From Arion vulgaris (lineage: Eukaryota > Mollusca > Gastropoda > Stylommatophora > Arionidae): DNA of 64,000 nucleotides. Below the pieces are notes generated by a model. That model was not told the DNA's origin, did no database searches, and saw nothing but the letters and a program-made list of their open reading frames with translations. The stretch lies in NCBI GenBank assembly GCA_020796225.1, contig CM036755.1:39318806-39382805 (forward strand), given 5' to 3'. Both the position numbers and the translations under genes were made by a program. Positions 1-11,200 of this stretch are shown in pieces. Numbering within the stretch: the first letter of the stretch is position 1; the number at the start of each line of letters is the position of its first letter.

Positions 1-1014
1 GAGGGCAGAAGAGAACAGTAATGGAGGGCAGAAGAGAACAGTAATGGAGGGCAGAAGAGAACAGTAATGGAGGCAGAAGGGAACAGTAATGGAGGGCAGG
101 AGAGAACAGTAATGGAGGCAGGAGAGAACAGTAATGGAGGGCAGGAGAGAACAGTAAGTGAGGGCAGGAGAGAACAGTAATGGAGGGCAGGAGAGAACAG
201 TAATGGAGGGCAGGAGAGAACAGTAATGGAGGGCAGGAGAGAACAGTAATGGAGGGCAGGAGAAACAGTAATGGAGGGCAGGAGAGAACAGTAATGGAGG
301 GCAGGGAGAACAGTAATGGAGGGCAGGAGAGAACAGTAATGGAGGGCAGGAGAGAACAGTAATGAGGCAGAGAGAACAGAAGAGCAGAGAGAACAGTAAT
401 GGAGGGCAGAAGAGAACAGTAATGGAGGGCAGAAGAGAACAGTAATGGAGGGCAGAAGAGAACAGTAATGGAGGGCAGAGAGAACAGTAATGGAGGGCAG
501 AGAAAAGAGGGCAAGAGCAGTAATGGAGGGCAGGAGAGAACAGTAATGGAGGGCAGGAGAGAACAGTAATGGAGGGCAGAAGAGAACAGTAATGGTGGGC
601 AGAAGAGAACAGTAATGGAGGGCAGGAGAGAACAGTAATGGAGGGCAGGAGAGAACAGTAATGGAGGGCAGGAGAGAACAGTAATGGAGGGCAGGAGAGA
701 ACAGTAATGGAGGGCAGGAGAGAACAGTAATGAGGGCAGGAGAGAACAGTAATGGAGGGCAGGAGAGAACAGTAATGGAGGGCAGGAGAGAACAGTAATG
801 GAGGGCAGGAGAGAACAGTAATGGAGGGCAGGAGAGAACAGTAATGGAGGGCAGGAGAGAACAGTAATGGAGGGCAGGAGAGAACAGTAATGGAGGGCAG
901 GAGAGAACAGTAATGGAGGGCAGGAGAGAACAGTAATGGAGGGCAGGAGAGAACAGTAATGGAGGGTAAGAGAGAACAGTAATGGAGGGCAGGAGAGAAG
1001 AGTAATGGAAAGCA
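1..1014. repeat. 23-bp tandem array, about 44 copies
   Basis: Unit core gagggcaggagagaacagta plus atg. Subtypes alternate gcagaag and gcaggag. Several units between 360 and 520 have lost bases. The left end lies outside the window. The last unit runs directly into LINE ORF2 codons at about 1012, so the unit probably arose from LINE sequence. Confidence 0.95.
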
Positions 1015-1151
1015 TGGTTCATGGAGTACGAGGTAGAGGACGACCAAGACAAAGTTGGCAACAGGACATTAAAGAAACCTTAACATGACTCTGGAGGAGA
1101 CGAGAGAACTTGCTTGAGACAGCGAGTTTTTCTGGCGGCAAATCAAAGGCG
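1011..1151 (+). pseudogene. LINE ORF2 C-terminal fragment
   Basis: The plus frame starting at the ATG near 1013 reads MESMVHGVRGRGRPRQSW, then QQDIKETLT and a stop. After a one-base frame change it continues with MTLEETRELA. The GRGRPRQSW basic patch followed by D-I-K-E-T is the usual end of a non-LTR retrotransposon reverse transcriptase polyprotein. It is truncated at the 5' end by the 23-bp array and at the 3' end by a foldback element. A remnant, not expressed as a protein. Confidence 0.75.
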
Positions 1152-1407
1152 TAACCACTTAGTCACAGTGAGAGAAGGGTTTTTGACAGCCTGACTTCAC
1201 GGCACGAAAGATCGTCAACATCTGAGACAGAGACAACCGTCGGTCTAATAGCTATTCAAATCATGAACTGTCAGATCTGCTTAACACATCACACTTATAA
1301 TCCAGTCTGGTTTGGAGAAATGGTGTTTGTCGTTTAAAATGTTGACGATCTTTCACGACATGAAGTCAGGCTGTCCACAATTTTCTCTCTCTGTGGCTAA
1401 GTGGTTA
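1152..1407. mobile_element. Foldback MITE with about 70-bp terminal inverted repeats
   Basis: The arm at 1152-1221 (begins taaccacttagtcacag) is the reverse complement of 1339-1407 (ends ctaagtggtta) with about ten mismatches. The internal loop is 117 bp. There is no coding capacity. No clear target duplication beyond a possible TA. Part of the loop (1225-1325) is repeated at 2255-2350, so the family has other members. Confidence 0.8.
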
Positions 1408-1694
1408 ACTCTGATAGTACGATACGCCACTTGACAAACCATATGATTAGTTACGATTTTACTAAACGTCACCTGACAAACCATCAGAAACTATCATAAA
1501 CTATATTCTTCTAACCAGTTGTTAATAAATAAGTTAATAAGCTTTCCTATGCTGTTGAACATACTCAACAAATAAACAATGTACTGGTATGAACATAAGA
1601 CAGTTATAACAAATTGTGTAAGGACATCTACGCCTTCAAGTTTGATCCTATAAAAACAATGTGTAAAAAGTCAATTTTAGTATGCCTAGTGTAA

Positions 1695-1800
1695 GAGTTT
1701 TAAGCTGTTACTTTGCGTTCGGAATGTCGTGGGTTCGAATCCGGATCGTACCATTCTGTTCACAAGTGCATTTTCTACAGAAAGTTTTGTTTTAAAGTGC
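1695..1800 (+). repeat. tRNA-derived SINE head (family E), partial
   Basis: Holds a B-box-like gggttcgaatcc at about 1731-1742, preceded by tttgcgttcggaatgtcg. The same block recurs at 15262 and a related one at 36270, each followed by a segment around cacaagtgcat. A Pol III promoter origin is inferred from the B box. Confidence 0.5.
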
Positions 1801-1817
1801 GATAAAAGCGACAAAGA

Positions 1818-2025
1818 AAATGGTTAGATGGCATAGCAGAATGAAAATGGTTAGATGGCATAGCAGAATGAAAATGGTTAGATGGCATAGCAGAATCCTG
1901 CCAAAGAGCAACAATAACAAATCACCCAAGCCACCAGAACAGTGCAAGACAAAAACAAAACCACGACACTGGGCAACAACCGGGTAGCAATGTTACGACA
2001 AAAGAAGAAGAATAGGAAGAAGAAA
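1818..2025 (+). mobile_element. LINE-J 3' end, unexpanded copy
   Basis: Starts with three copies of a 27-bp repeat (core gttagatggcatagcagaat, 1818-1899). It carries one copy of the 32-bp segment (1968-1999, actgggcaacaaccgggtag...) that is tandemly amplified at 44.4 and 48.4 kb. It ends in a GAAGAA-rich tail, as those copies do. The reverse complement of the flanks matches 44620-44740 and 48925-49080. Read as the last codons plus 3' end of a non-LTR element. Confidence 0.7.
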
Positions 2026-2254
2026 GCGACGTTCCGCAAGGGACATGTTACTACTTGAACTTGACCTATTTGATCACGGGTTCCTGCTCTCTTCGTATCC
2101 ACACGTCTTTGATTGACAAGCAATCAGTCAAACACTTATATTTACTTAATGAAGGCATTGATTCTGTAGATAATGTTTAGCTGAAAGTGGGCGAGAGAAC
2201 CACAAGAAAGTGAATCGATATCATCTGCATATTCTCCGGGATCATTACGGTCAT

Positions 2255-2350
2255 GACTATCTGAACCTTCAGTCTACATAGCTACTCAAATCATGTACTA
2301 CCAAATCTGTTTAGCACGCCACAATTACCGTCCCGTCTGGTTTTGGGAAC
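2255..2350 (+). repeat. Partial copy of the foldback element interior
   Basis: Shares the order agctactcaaatcatg, then tctgttta, then gtctggttttggga with 1245-1320, with mismatches. The long arms are not present here. Bases 2026-2254 and 2351-2633 hold no feature I can support. Confidence 0.45.
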
Positions 2351-2633
2351 TCAATTGACGAGAATGTAAGAATGTGTACCCGGCATTCGCAAAGATGACA
2401 TTAGATTATCATTTGAATATATCGCCGACATTGTTCCGTTGTTTACATCAAAACACGCACTATTGTGTATAAAAAACAACACAAAATCAATAGAAAAAAT
2501 GCAAGAGCTCTACAAAAACAGGAAAACTCACACGACAAAACAGACAACCATGAAACACTCAAGACAAGCACAAAACATTGGAAGAAAAAAGAACAAGAGA
2601 AATAATGAACATCCGATTTGAAAAAAAAATGAT

Positions 2634-2875
2634 AATCGTGGCATATCCTTTACAGGACGTAGCCATCAACCACAGTAAACGAGTCGGTGATTTTCTAGGC
2701 ATCACTTACACGTTCAGTAATTTGTCATTACTTTCTGAAAGGTGATGTCTATTTTTACCTTTTGTATAAATCCCACGAAAACGAATTTGCTTCCAAACTG
2801 CCCACCGTGGGGTTTGAACCAGGTACGATTAGATTGTGATCGAGCTCACTACCGATTGAGCTACAGACACACATC
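2634..2875 (-). mobile_element. tRNA-derived SINE (family T), near full length
   Basis: On the minus strand the head reads as a decayed tRNA: an A-box-like TAGCTCAATCGGTAG, an anticodon-arm-like stem and a B-box-like GGTTCAAACCCC. The acceptor arms no longer pair. The body contains CAGAAAGTAATG, GCCTAGAAAATCA and CGACTCGTTTACTG, all in the same order in the copy at 34318-34552. Not a functional tRNA gene. Confidence 0.7.
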
Positions 2876-2984
2876 CTATTTAGATATATGATTTAGTTTA
2901 TTTAGTATTTCTTGTGTGTGTTTGTATCCTTGAAAAAAGGCTTATTGTCGAAACGTTGGAAATTTGTTAGTTTTATGATTTAAT

Positions 2985-3165
2985 TATTCATTTTGCATGT
3001 TTATGTAATACCATACATACGTGTGATATTTTTTTTTAAAAACAGTGTGTTTTTCTCCTAAATGGCCAATTTATTAAGTATAACAGCAACCTCCCCACGG
3101 TTTCTAAAGATCTGATCTGATCCGGTCTGACCACCACAGATTTGTACGTTTCTGTTCATCGCAAA
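2985..3165 (+). repeat. Family D interspersed element, diverged copy
   Basis: Shares ccatacatacgtg, aatggccaattta, ctccccacggtttct and ctgaccaccacagatttgta in order with 38030-38209, where the element is bounded by target duplications. No coding capacity. The mechanism is unknown. Confidence 0.55.
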
Positions 3166-3209
3166 CGTGAGAATCAGTTATCAGTTATATGAGGACTATC
3201 ATTATAGCA

Positions 3210-3460
3210 CTCCGGACATGTCCATAGGTGCTCCGATCTCCACCTTACAAATCCAGCAGCGTCCAGTGGTCCAACACGCCATTTCGATGTTTAATCAATT
3301 TCTTTGCATATTTGGTATGTCGTTCTTTTCGGGCTTCACCAATATGGTACCCATCTCTCTCAATCTGGTCAGCAAGTGGAATTCACAGCCCTGAAACTCC
3401 TCTGTTCGGAAGGACTCTCTCAATGCGTGAAGTATGTCATTTCTATCCATGGCAGCTTCC
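3210..3460 (-). pseudogene. LINE ORF2 fragment downstream of RNase H
   Basis: The minus frame continues from the RNase H codons of the adjoining array with TEAAMDRNDILHALRESF, then QGCEFHLLTRLREMGTI. A second copy lies at 36570-36644 and 37070-37235 on the plus strand (MDRNDILTALRKSF). This is the region after a non-LTR element RNase H domain. It decays after about residue 97 of the open frame. Confidence 0.65.
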
Positions 3461-4122
3461 GTTGATATTGTAGCCAAGCCAGCCAATCTATGAGCTCGTT
3501 CATTACCACTAACTCCTGCATGCTCCAGCTGATATTGTAGCCAAGCCAGCCAATCTATCAGCTCGTTCATTACCACTAACTCCTGCATGCTCCAGCTGAT
3601 ATTGTAGCCAAGCCAGCCAATCTATCAGCTCGTTCATTACCACTAACTCCTGCATGCTCCAGCTGATATTGTAGCCAAGCCAGCCAATCTATCAGCTCGT
3701 TCATTACCACTAACTCCTGCATGCTCCAGCTGATATTGTAGCCAAGCCAGCCAATCTATGAGCTCGTTCATTACCACTAACTCCTGCGTGCTCCTCTGAT
3801 ATTGTAGCCAAGCCAGCCAATCTATGAGCTCGTTCATTACCACTAACTCCTGCATGCTCCCGCTGATATTGTAGCCAAGCCAGCCAATCTATGAGCTCGT
3901 TCATTACCACTAACTCCTGCGTTCTCCCGCTGATATTGTAGCCAAGCCAGCTAATCTATGAGCTCGTTCATTACCACTAACTCCTGCGTTCTCCCGCTGA
4001 TATTGTAGCCAAGCCAGCTAATCTATGAGCTCGTTCATTACCACTAACTCCTGCGTTCTCCCGCTGATATTGTAGCCAAGCCAGCCAATCTATGAGCTCG
4101 TTCATTACCACTAACTCCTGCG
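3461..4122 (-). repeat. 67-bp tandem array built from LINE RNase H codons
   Basis: About ten copies. Each unit encodes, in one minus-strand frame, HAGVSGNERAHRLAGLATIS, which matches the RNase H end motif G-x-x-G-N-E-x-A-D-x-L-A; one unit keeps the acidic form ERADRLA. The unit is 67 bp, one more than a multiple of three, so the frame shifts at every copy. The last copy joins in frame to the LINE codons at 3295-3460, which points to the direction of expansion. Confidence 0.85.
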
Positions 4123-4324
4123 TGCCCAGGGACAAAAATGAATGTGATTTCTCTGATCATGACATGAGAATATAAAATAGATGTAAAACAGAATTCAGAA
4201 GTGGAAAATGAAACAGATGAGAAATAATATACACAAGAGCAACAGTAAACAACAGAATACCAATAAGCATAATGAGAAGAATAAGATGCAATAATAATAT
4301 CTAGAAAATAATCGTAAAAAATAA

Positions 4325-4575
4325 CACCCGTGTGGTATCGGTGCCCGAAAGAGAAGCAAAGACCTACAAGGTATGTGGTAGAAGGCGGCTCATGTAGGAC
4401 CTAGGGAAGCTGCCCTAGTAAATAAAAAGCGTCGCAGAAATCGGATATGCTGGTGGCCTACTTGTAGGCTCATAACTAGCTCAACGTACAGTCGCTTTAA
4501 GGCTCACATCACATACAAATCACACAGAGTGGTTAACAAGTGGACGTTGTGGAGCGTTGGAAGAAGAAGAAGAAC
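4325..4575 (+). mobile_element. SINE-B copy
   Basis: Contains the family landmarks in order: tcggtgcccg...agaagcaaag, a remnant of the gtcgtaagaggcgact block, aggacctagggaagct, cctagtaaataaaaagcgtc, gcagaaatcgg, cctacttgtaggc, gtggttaacaagtgg, and a GAAGAAGAAG tail. No coding function. Confidence 0.75.
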
Positions 4576-4599
4576 AATAAATATAAAATAAATAAATTC

Positions 4600-5560
4600 C
4601 ATATGCGCTGCTTGTGATACCTACTCAAGATTTCCTTCCATAATGGTCTTCTCCACCCTTTCGTGTTTCTTTTTATGTTCAAAATACGAGTACTTCCATT
4701 TTTTTCATTCTTATTTGTAGCCTCAGTTAGATTTATTTTGGATTCTTGCTGGATAGATCTATTTATTCTCTTCTCTGTCCATGATATACATATGATTGTT
4801 TTGTAACACTTATATTCACAAGAGCATATGAGCTTTTTCCACTGCCTTGTCAAATATCCATGATTCACAACCATACATTGCCAATGGGAATATTCATGGT
4901 CTTAGTATTCCTATCTTTGTTTTTCTCCCAGTTCTATTCCATACTGTTTTTGTTTTTGTAACGACATGTTTGTTCTTCTTTTCATTTCCTTCATCCCATT
5001 TCCATCTCATGTTAGTAGTAAACAGAGATATTCAAAACTATTCACATCTTCTATCTTCTCTTTGTTGATAACAATACAATTTGTCATGCTTGTTCTATTA
5101 GTTGTCAATATGTTTTATTGCTGTCATATTAAGATACAGATTTGTTCTTCGTTCTTCCCTTGCACTTCCATTATTAATTAAGTAATTTTTTTTTGGTGAT
5201 ACTGACAGTGACTTATGCCTCTCCGTTCCTCGTGGAGCATAGGGCCTCAACAGTTGTTCGCCCCTTTTCTCGGTCTCTCGCTGTTCTCTTTATGGTCTCC
5301 TAGGACAAATGAGCACTCTTCATTTCCTCAAGAAGACTTCGTCTTCAAGTCTATTTAGGCGTCCTCTTTTCGTTTTCCTTGCGAGTTCCACTCAAGTGCT
5401 TGTCTAGTGACACTCGACTTTGTCTTCCGTGGGGTAGGCCCGACCCATCGCCATTTTCTCCTCTCTCATGATACTGACAGTAACACTGTATTATAAGCAT
5501 ATCGTAGTTCATGTATTTCTCTTCCTCCGATTATAAGAAGACTTTTCATTACACAACGTG
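4600..5560 (-). pseudogene. LINE-K reverse transcriptase remnant
   Basis: The minus strand, read from 5560 downward, begins with REIHELRYAYNTVLLSVS, a decayed RT motif C (Y-A-D-D in active enzymes), then a linker, then the C-terminal tail CEYKCYKTIICISW and INRSIQQESKI. The same order is seen in the copy at 58370-59275. It is interrupted by family F at 5210-5468. Many stops and frame changes, so no product. Confidence 0.65.
5210..5468. mobile_element. Family F insertion with 13-bp target duplication
   Basis: The 13-mer tgatactgacagt lies at both 5197-5209 and 5469-5481, in line with a retrotransposed insertion into LINE-K. The insert contains gtggagcatagggcctcaac and is related to 32070-32300. 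No long open frame. Confidence 0.7.
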
Positions 5561-5567
5561 GTAACTA

Positions 5568-5950
5568 ATTGATTGATTGATTGATTGAGTAATGTAGTGA
5601 ATCCCAGATATGTTAGTCATCACTGCACATTGGTGAATAACCATGTGTCTAGAATTATTTTCTTACACTTCAAGTACTGAGCGGCAGTGCATGAACTCCG
5701 TAGCATCGGTAAGGATAGTAGATGTAATTTTAAGAACGATGAAAATTTGTAGGATTTTTTAAAAATTGCAATAAACTATTTTTAACCAGGCTGCGGCTAT
5801 CCAGAATATTCTCATAGATTTTACATTCCAAATTGCCTTTTTCGTCTTAAACGTAAATATGTGACCTAAATTTAATCGAGTTTCTCCGATAAGACTAGAA
5901 ACTCGATCTCACCTACCTATTAAACTATCACTGGAAATATATTTCGATCG
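5568..5950 (-). mobile_element. SINE-A copy, diverged
   Basis: The minus-strand element ends (here the left edge) in a (TCAA)n tail, seen as attgattgattgattga on plus. The body shares gtgaataaccatgtg, ggctgcggctatccag and actcgatctcacctac with other copies. The head is lost. Confidence 0.7.
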
Positions 5951-5984
5951 CTCTATGAGTGATGCAAACAGTTTATCTTTGAAA

Positions 5985-6440
5985 CGAGATTGACTGATTG
6001 ATAGATTTGATATGACCATCATCATTGCACTTTGGTGAGTAACCATGTTTGCTCCGATCTCTTTCTTACACAGGAAGATCTCAGCTGCAGTACACAAACT
6101 CTGTAGCACCGTCGAGGGTCCTGGTGTAATTTTGAAGCTGGTGAAGATATTTTTGTAGGAATTTTATTTTAATCTTTTCTAATGAATTTTGCCCGGCAGC
6201 GGCTTTCCAGCCTGCTCTTCTCGATTTTGAACCGTCACAGGTTCTTTTACGTGCTCAAATTGAACACGGGGGGCGATGTTTTATCTTCTGTCTCCAATAG
6301 GACTAAGTACTTGATCTCACCTACACTGAGATCAGGAATCTCTGGGAAATATCTAGATAGCTCCACGAGGGAGCGAACCTGGTACCTTTGACACCTAAGA
6401 GACACCTAATAGATCTCTACGCCACAGTGCTCCCTTGAAA
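5985..6440 (-). mobile_element. SINE-A copy, near full length, tRNA-like head
   Basis: Runs from the degenerate (TCAA)n tail at 5990 to a tRNA-like head at 6365-6440. On the minus strand the head has GTGGCGTAGAGATC as an A-box-like block and GGTTCGCTCCCTCG as a B-box-like block. The order of landmarks matches the copies at 14786 and 22930. It lies just beside another SINE-A copy in the same orientation. Confidence 0.8.
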
Positions 6441-6522
6441 CTAGAGCCTAACTCAACGTTACAGCAACCTCCATAAATACAACTTGATTTTTTAATTTCT
6501 TCTTCTCTCTCTTCCAAAAACA

Positions 6523-6523
6523 T

Positions 6524-6559
<36 letters not shown>

Positions 6560-6612
6560 ACAGACACACACAACACACACACACACACGACACACACAAC
6601 AACACACACACA

Positions 6613-6648
<36 letters not shown>

Positions 6649-6649
6649 A

Positions 6650-6713
<64 letters not shown>

Positions 6714-6714
6714 G
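6523..6714. repeat. (CA)n microsatellite
   Basis: About 190 bp of nearly pure CA with occasional T, G or lost-base interruptions. Open frames reading VCVCVC on the minus strand are products of the repeat. Confidence 0.97.
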
Positions 6715-7261
6715 GCACTCACGAATAAAAAAACACAAAAACTAACAAACATTAACAATAACAACAAAGTGAAGTTATCCTTCATTTTAATCCTTAATTT
6801 TTTACATTTTCCTTCCATCATTTTAAATTACATTTTTCTTTCAAAAACTTAATTCATCTTTTTTTTTTCTTCATAAAATAAAAATAAAGTTCTTCTTGTC
6901 GAGGAAACAATGAAATCGAAAGAAAAAAAAATAGACATCTTTTAAATAATCTATTTCTTGTCAACATTCAAAGAAAATAAAAACAGGCTAAATGGAAATA
7001 TTCATGAGTTGTGTAAACAAAATTAGGAATTGAAGGGACGCTAATGTGTTTCCAAAGTAAATAATAATTTCTGAAAGGCATTGAAGTCATGCGACAAATT
7101 GATTGTTTCGTTTCTTTGCATTCACTACATTTCTGTGTTTTTAAAATAAATAACTAAATAAAAACACAGATGTGATCGAGGATCGGAAACTGGAAATAGA
7201 ATACAGGTCGGTATGTTACAGGCTGTTTGACTAGGTCAATAGTTAGAACAGAAGTTTGATG
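6715..7261. other. AT-rich stretch without a recognisable feature
   Basis: A/T-rich sequence with short poly-A and poly-T runs. I see no repeat family, splice-supported exon or RNA gene. Confidence 0.6.
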
Positions 7262-7590
7262 GTCAGAACATGAGGTCAATACAAAATGTCGATACAAGAG
7301 GTCGATACAAAAATAAATATAAAAGTCGATATAAAAGGTCGATACAAGAGGTTGATACAAAAAGTCGATACAAGAGGTCGATACAAAAAGTCGATACAAG
7401 AGGTCGATACAAAAAGTCGATACAAGAGGTCGATACAAAAAATAAATATAAAAGTCGATACAAAAGGTCGATACATGAGGTCGATACAAGACGTCGATAC
7501 AAGAAGACGATACGAAAGGTCGATACAACAGGTCGATACAACAAGTCGATACAATAGGTCGATACAAGAAGACGATACAAGAGATTGATA
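7262..7590. repeat. 13-bp tandem array, about 24 copies
   Basis: Unit gtcgatacaagag, varying to gtcgatacaaaaa and gtcgatacaacag, with two inserts of aataaatataaaa. Both strands are open because three units make 39 bp without a stop. Confidence 0.93.
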
Positions 7591-7619
7591 AATGTAAGAC
7601 AAAAGACAGAATTGATGCA

Positions 7620-7960
7620 TTTGAGATGTGGATATATAGAAGAATAGGCAGAGTTTCATGGACAGAAAACAGACAAATAAACAAGTTTTAGGAAAACTAG
7701 ACATGAAGAAACAATTATTACGAGAAATAAAATCAGACAAATAAAGTATTTTGGGACATAAAAGACATGGCACCATGATAAAATATTTACTAGAGGAAAG
7801 TTGAGGGCGAAGACAAGAAGAGACCCAGAGAAAGGTGGAGGAAACTTTAAGAAATGGACAGGTTTCAGTCTGGCAGACTGCAACACCAAGGCGAAAGACA
7901 GAAGATGCTGGAGATTCATTACAGCCAACCTTCAATGCGGTGACGGAATCTGATGATGAT
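7620..7960 (+). pseudogene. LINE-L ORF2 C-terminal fragment
   Basis: The plus strand reads REIKSDK, KYFGT, TRRDPEKGG, then KKWTGFSLADCNTKAKDRR and CWRFITANLQCGDGI. The order basic patch, K-K-W-T-G-x-S-L-A-D-C, D-R-x-x-W-R, A-N-L-x-x-G-D-G is the typical C-terminus of a widespread non-LTR family. It ends in a tgatgatgat tail. Frame changes at about 7730-7760 break it. Confidence 0.75.
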
Positions 7961-7961
7961 A

Positions 7962-8167
7962 AACGGCTTTCAGCCTGCCCTTCTCGATTTTAAACGCAAG
8001 GTTCTCTAACGTGATCAAATTGACTACGTTTCATCGCCCGTTCCGATAGGACTAGAACTCGATCTACAAATAGATCAGGATCTTGAAAATATTAAGATGC
8101 CTCCACGAGTGATCGAACCTGGTACCTTTGGCACGAGAGATGAGCACCAGCCTTTACGCCACAGAAA
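7962..8167 (-). mobile_element. SINE-A, truncated copy
   Basis: Head half only. The minus strand has the tRNA-like head (8105-8167, with GGTTCGATCACTC) followed by the middle body up to GAAAGCCG. The tail half is missing; the cut point abuts the LINE-L tail. Confidence 0.75.
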
Positions 8168-8215
8168 ACTCTCATAAAATATGAAAATGTTAAGCTTGTG
8201 TGTCTATGCTAATAG

Positions 8216-11200
8216 ATGAAGAAGTGGTTGTTTAAGTGGGTGGGTGGTACTGACACAAGAAGAAGATGAAGAAGTGGTTGCGTTTAAGTGGGCGGTACCG
8301 ACCTCACGAAGAAGATGAAGAAGTGGTTGCGTTTAAGTGGGCGGTACCGACCTCAAGAAGAAGATGAAGAAGTGGTTGCGTTTAAGTGAGTGGGCGGTAC
8401 CGACCTCAAGAAGAAGATGAAGAAGTGGTTGCGTTTAAGTGGGTGGTACCGACCTCAAGAAGAAGATGAAGAAGTGGTTGCGTTTGAGTGGGTGGTACCG
8501 ACCTCAAGAAGAAGATGAAGAAGTGGTTGCGTTTTAGTGGGCGGTACCGACCTCAAGAAGAAGATGAAGAAGTGGTTGCGTTTGAGTGGGTGGTACGACC
8601 TCAAGAAGAAGATGAAGAAGTGGTTGCGTTTAAGTGGTGGTACCGACCTCACGAAGAAGATGAAGAAGTGGTTGCGTTTAAGTGGGTGGTACCGACCTCA
8701 AGAAGAAGATGAAGAAGTGGTTGCGTTTAAGTGGGTGGTGGTACCGACCTCAAGAAGAAGATGAAGAAGTGGTTGCGTTTAAGTGGTGGTGACCGACCTC
8801 AAGAAGAAGATGAAGAAGTGGTTGCGTTTAAGTGGTGGTACCGACCTCAAGAAGAAGATGAAGAAGTGGTTGCGTTTAAGTGAGTGGTACCGACCTCAAG
8901 AAGAAGATGAAGAAGTGGTTGCGTTTAAGTGAGTGGTACCGACCTCAAGAAGAAGATGAAGAAGTGGTTGCGTTTAAGTGAGTGGTACCGACCTCAAGAA
9001 GAAGATGAAGAAGCGGTTGCGTTTAAGTGGTGGTACCGACCTCAAGAAGAAGATGAAGAAGTGGTTGCGTTTAAGTGAGTGGCGTACCGACCTCAAGAAG
9101 AAGATGAAGAAGTGGTTGCGTTTAAGTGAGTGGTACCGACCTCACGAAGAAGATGAAGAAGCGGTTGCGTTTAAGTGGTGGTACCGACCTCACGAAGAAG
9201 ATGAAGAAGTGGTTGCGTTTAAGTGGGTGGTACCGACCTCACAGAAGAAGATGAAGAAGTGGTTGCGTTTAGAGTGGGGGTACCGACCTCAAGAAGAAGA
9301 TGAAGAAGTGGTTGCGTTTAAGTGAGTGGTACCGACCTCACGAAGAAGATGAAGAAGTGGTTGCGTTTAAGTGAGTGGTACCGACCTCAAGAAGAAGATG
9401 AAGAAGTGGTTGCGTTTAAGTAGGTGGTACCGACCTCAAGAAGAAGATGAAGAAGTGGTTGCGTTTAAGTGGGTGGTACCGACCTCAAGAAGAAGATGAA
9501 GAAGTGGTTGCGTTTAAGTGAGTGGTACCGACCTCAAGAAGAAGATGAAGAAGTGGTTGCGTTTAAGTGGTGGTACCGACCTCAAGAAGAAGATGAAGAA
9601 GTGGTTGCGTTTAAGTGGGCGGTACCGACCTCAAGAAGAAGATGAAGAAGTGGTTGCGTTTAAGTGGGTGGTACCGACCTCAAGAAGAAGATGAAGAAGT
9701 GGTTGCGTTTAAGTGAGTGGTACCGACCTCAAGAAGAAGATGAAGAAGTGGTTGCGTTTAATGGGTGGTACTGACCTCAAGAAGAAGATGAAGAAGTGGT
9801 TGCGTTTAAGTGAGTGGGTGGTACCGACCTCAAGAAGAAGATGAAGAAGTGGTTGCGTTTAAGTGAGTGGTACCGACCTCACGAAGAAGATGAAGAAGTG
9901 GTTGCGTTTAAGTGAGTGGTACCGACCTCAAGAAGAAGATGAAGAAGTGGTTGCGTTTAAATGGGTGGTACCGACCACAAGAAGAAGATGAAGAAGTGGT
10001 TGCGTTTAAGTGAGTGGGCGGTACCGACCTCAAGAAGAAGATGAAGAAGTGGTTGCGTTTAAGTGGGTGGTACCGACCTCACGAAGAAGATGAAGAAGTG
10101 GTTGCGTTTAAGTGAGTGGGTGGTACCGACCTCAAGAAGAAGATGAAGAAGTGGTTGCGTTTAAGTGGGTGGTACCGACCTCACGAAGAAGATGAAGAAG
10201 TGGTTGCGTTTAAGTGGGTGGTACCGACCTCAAGAAGAAGATGAAGAAGTGGTTGCGTTTAAGTGGGTGGTACCGACCTCAAGAAGAAGATGAAGAAGTG
10301 GTTGCGTTTAAGTGGGCGGTACCGACATCAAGAAAAAGATGAAGAAGTGATTGCGTTTAAGTGAGTGGGCGGTACCGACCTCACGAAGAAGATGAAGAAG
10401 TGGTTGCGTTTAAGTGAGTGGTACCGACCTCAAGAAGAAGATGAAGAAGTGGTTGCGTTTAAGTGAGTGGGTGGTACCGACCTCAAGAAGAAGATGAAGA
10501 AGTGGTTGCGTTTAAGTGGGTGGTACCGACCTCAAGAAGAAGATGAAGAAGTGGTTGCGTTTAAGTGGGTGGTACCGACCTCACGAAGAAGATGAAGAAG
10601 TGGTTGCGTTTAAGTGAGTGGTACAGACCTCAAGAAGAAGATGAAGAAGTGATTGCGTTTAAGTGAGTGGTACCGACCTCAAGAAGAAGATGAAGAAGTG
10701 GTTGCGTTTAAGTGAGTGGGTGGTACCGACCTCAAGAAGAAGATGAAGAAGTGGTTGCGTTTAGTGAGTGGTACCGACCTCAAGAAGAAGATGAAGAAGT
10801 GGTTGCGTTTAAGTGAGTGGGTGGTACCGACCTCACGAAGAAGATGAAGAAGTGGTTGCGTTTAAGTGGGCGGTACCGACCTCAAGAAGAAGATGAAGAA
10901 GTGATTGCGTTTAAGTGAGTGGTACCGACCTCAAGAAGAAGATGAAGAAGTGGTTGCGTTTAAGTGAGTGGGTGGTACCGACCTCAAGAAGAAGATGAAG
11001 AAGTGATTGCGTTTAAGTGAGTGGTACCGACCTCAAGAAGAAGATGAAGAAGTGGTTGCGTTTAAGTGAGTGGGCGGTACCGACCTCAAGAAGAAGATGA
11101 AGAAGTGGTTGCGTTTAAGTGAGTGGGCGGTACCGACATCAAGAAGAAGATGAAGAAGTGGTTGCGTTTAAGTGAGTGAGTGGTACCGACCTCACGAAGA

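Noticed and set aside
2801..2875. A tRNA gene on the minus strand
   Set aside because: A and B boxes are present, but acceptor and T-arm pairing fail, position 33 is not T, and the element continues as a SINE with a second copy at 34.3 kb.
6395..6821. Cysteine/valine-rich frames
   Set aside because: Translation of a (CA)n microsatellite.
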